This document shows positions 6,997-7,240 of a DNA stretch of 7,240 nt, in pieces. A program made the position numbers and the translations under genes. Origin of the DNA: an uncultured Kineothrix sp. (GTDB taxonomy: Bacteria > Bacillota > Clostridia > Lachnospirales > Lachnospiraceae); NCBI GenBank assembly GCA_910587275.1, contig CAJUMD010000053.1, forward strand, positions 14,311 through 21,550, written 5' to 3'. The first letter of the stretch is position 1, and each line of letters begins with the position of its first letter. The notes beneath the pieces are model-generated. The model made no database searches. It was not told where the DNA came from and was given only the letters and a program-made list of their open reading frames with translations.

Positions 6997-7025
6997 ATTG
7001 TATCATAGTTATTATTTTCTGACAA
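6997..7025 (-). promoter_or_regulatory. Sigma-A-type promoter driving the punA-led operon
   Basis: On the minus strand a -35 box TTGTCA (7020-7025) is separated by exactly 17 nt from a -10 box TACAAT (6997-7002). A TG sits one base before the -10, giving an extended -10. The -35 and -10 boxes each match the consensus at five of six positions. The spacer is AT-rich. Transcription would begin near 6990, leaving a leader of about 55 nt before the punA ATG. No purine riboswitch or PurR-type box is recognisable in that leader. Confidence 0.8.
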
Positions 7026-7100
7026 TTACCATTCTTTTATATTCGGTCTCGGTTTCCTTGTCCGGAGTAAAAAGGAATGCCATGATACAGCATTACATTT

Positions 7101-7118
7101 TTAGATAATTTAGATAAC
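7101..7118. repeat. Tandem 9-bp direct repeat TTAGATAAT/TTAGATAAC
   Basis: Two adjacent copies differ only at the last base. They sit about 75 nt upstream of the -35 box. A tandem AT-rich repeat at this place could be a regulator site, but it is equally consistent with chance in AT-rich spacer DNA. Confidence 0.35.
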
Positions 7119-7129
7119 CAGCAAAAGCC

Positions 7130-7159
7130 GGGAGAACAAGCCCCTGCCCGCTTTCTCCC
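7130..7159 (-). terminator. Possible transcription terminator of a gene beyond the window
   Basis: GGGAGA (7130-7135) pairs with TCTCCC (7154-7159), and AAGC (7138-7141) pairs with GCTT (7150-7153), with a 2-nt bulge and an 8-nt loop. The stem is GC-rich. On the minus strand it is followed only by CGGCTTTTGC, a short T run set off from the stem by a few bases; on the plus strand no T run follows. It would suit a weak terminator for an upstream minus-strand gene ending near 7204. The assignment is uncertain. Confidence 0.3.
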
Positions 7160-7178
7160 TGCCTCCCTGTGCTTCCCC
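7141..7178 (-). other. G-rich tract matching a G-quadruplex pattern
   Basis: On the minus strand there are five runs of three or more G: at 7175-7178, 7165-7167, 7157-7159, 7147-7149 and 7141-7144. They are separated by loops of 7, 5, 7 and 2 nt, which satisfies the usual pattern of at least three G with loops of 1-7. The tract is built from imperfect copies of GGCAGGG. It overlaps one arm of the hairpin at 7130-7159, so the two structures would compete. Confidence 0.5.
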
Positions 7179-7240
7179 TGCCGGTATCTGTTCAAAACCT
7201 GTTTCAGAAAATGGTGGTATTTCTTATTGTGCCCAGCCGT

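Larger units (their letters stand above)
6935..7240. other. Intergenic region upstream of punA
   Basis: 306 bases without a convincing gene. The part nearest punA carries the leader and promoter. Positions 7026-7100 are AT-rich and unremarkable. Positions 7101-7118 hold a short direct repeat, 7130-7178 a hairpin and a G-rich tract. One minus-strand frame stays open from 7240 to a TAA at 7037-7039 (67 codons), but it has an unusual composition, no family resemblance and runs through the hairpin, so I do not call it. Another minus frame ends in a TGA at 7204-7206 and could be the tail of a gene lying beyond the window. Confidence 0.6.

Noticed and set aside
7037..7240. A minus-strand frame open at the right edge, 67 codons ending at TAA 7037-7039
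   Set aside because: The basic, Cys- and Gly-rich translation resembles no family I know, and it crosses the G-rich tract and hairpin. It might be a real gene tail, but nothing beyond openness supports it.
7211..7240. A plus-strand ATG running off the right edge (MVVFLIVPSR)
   Set aside because: Ten codons only, with no Shine-Dalgarno upstream; the evidence is too thin.

Overview
The window reads as a compact, single-strand gene block from a mid-GC Firmicute, most likely a Lachnospiraceae-type gut Clostridium. That placement is inferred from the protein flavour, strong AGGAGG-like ribosome sites, short spacers and the mixture of purine-salvage genes; no rRNA or marker gene fixes it. Every recognisable gene is on the minus strand, so transcription runs from high to low coordinates.

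Layout in transcription order. Positions 6935-7240 hold no convincing gene. They contain a well-formed sigma-A-type promoter (6997-7025), a 9-bp direct repeat, a G-rich tract with quadruplex-forming pattern and an overlapping hairpin. Then come purine nucleoside phosphorylase (6113-6934), cytidine deaminase (5628-6056), an MtaD/SsnA-type amidohydrolase (4268-5575), an AzgA/PbuG-type purine permease (2899-4266), a metallo-beta-lactamase-fold hydrolase (2150-2869), a MutS-like ATPase with predicted membrane segments (431-2125), and the first 122 codons of ribonuclease HI (1-366, cut by the window edge).

The first four genes form a coherent nucleoside/nucleobase salvage set: import of purine bases, deamination of an adenosine-type nucleoside, phosphorolysis to base plus (methylthio)ribose-1-phosphate, and cytidine to uridine conversion. 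The amidohydrolase, permease and hydrolase genes are separated by 1 bp or nearly overlap, which argues for one transcript. The last two genes, a MutS-family ATPase lacking the mismatch-recognition module and RNase HI, belong to nucleic-acid maintenance. Why they sit behind salvage genes is the main open question. The MutS-like protein is the least understood and most interesting product here.

Two gene starts probably differ from the longest open frame: the hydrolase (a TTG with a strong ribosome site) and cytidine deaminase (the second or third in-frame start). No tRNA, rRNA, CRISPR array, insertion sequence or known riboswitch was recognised.
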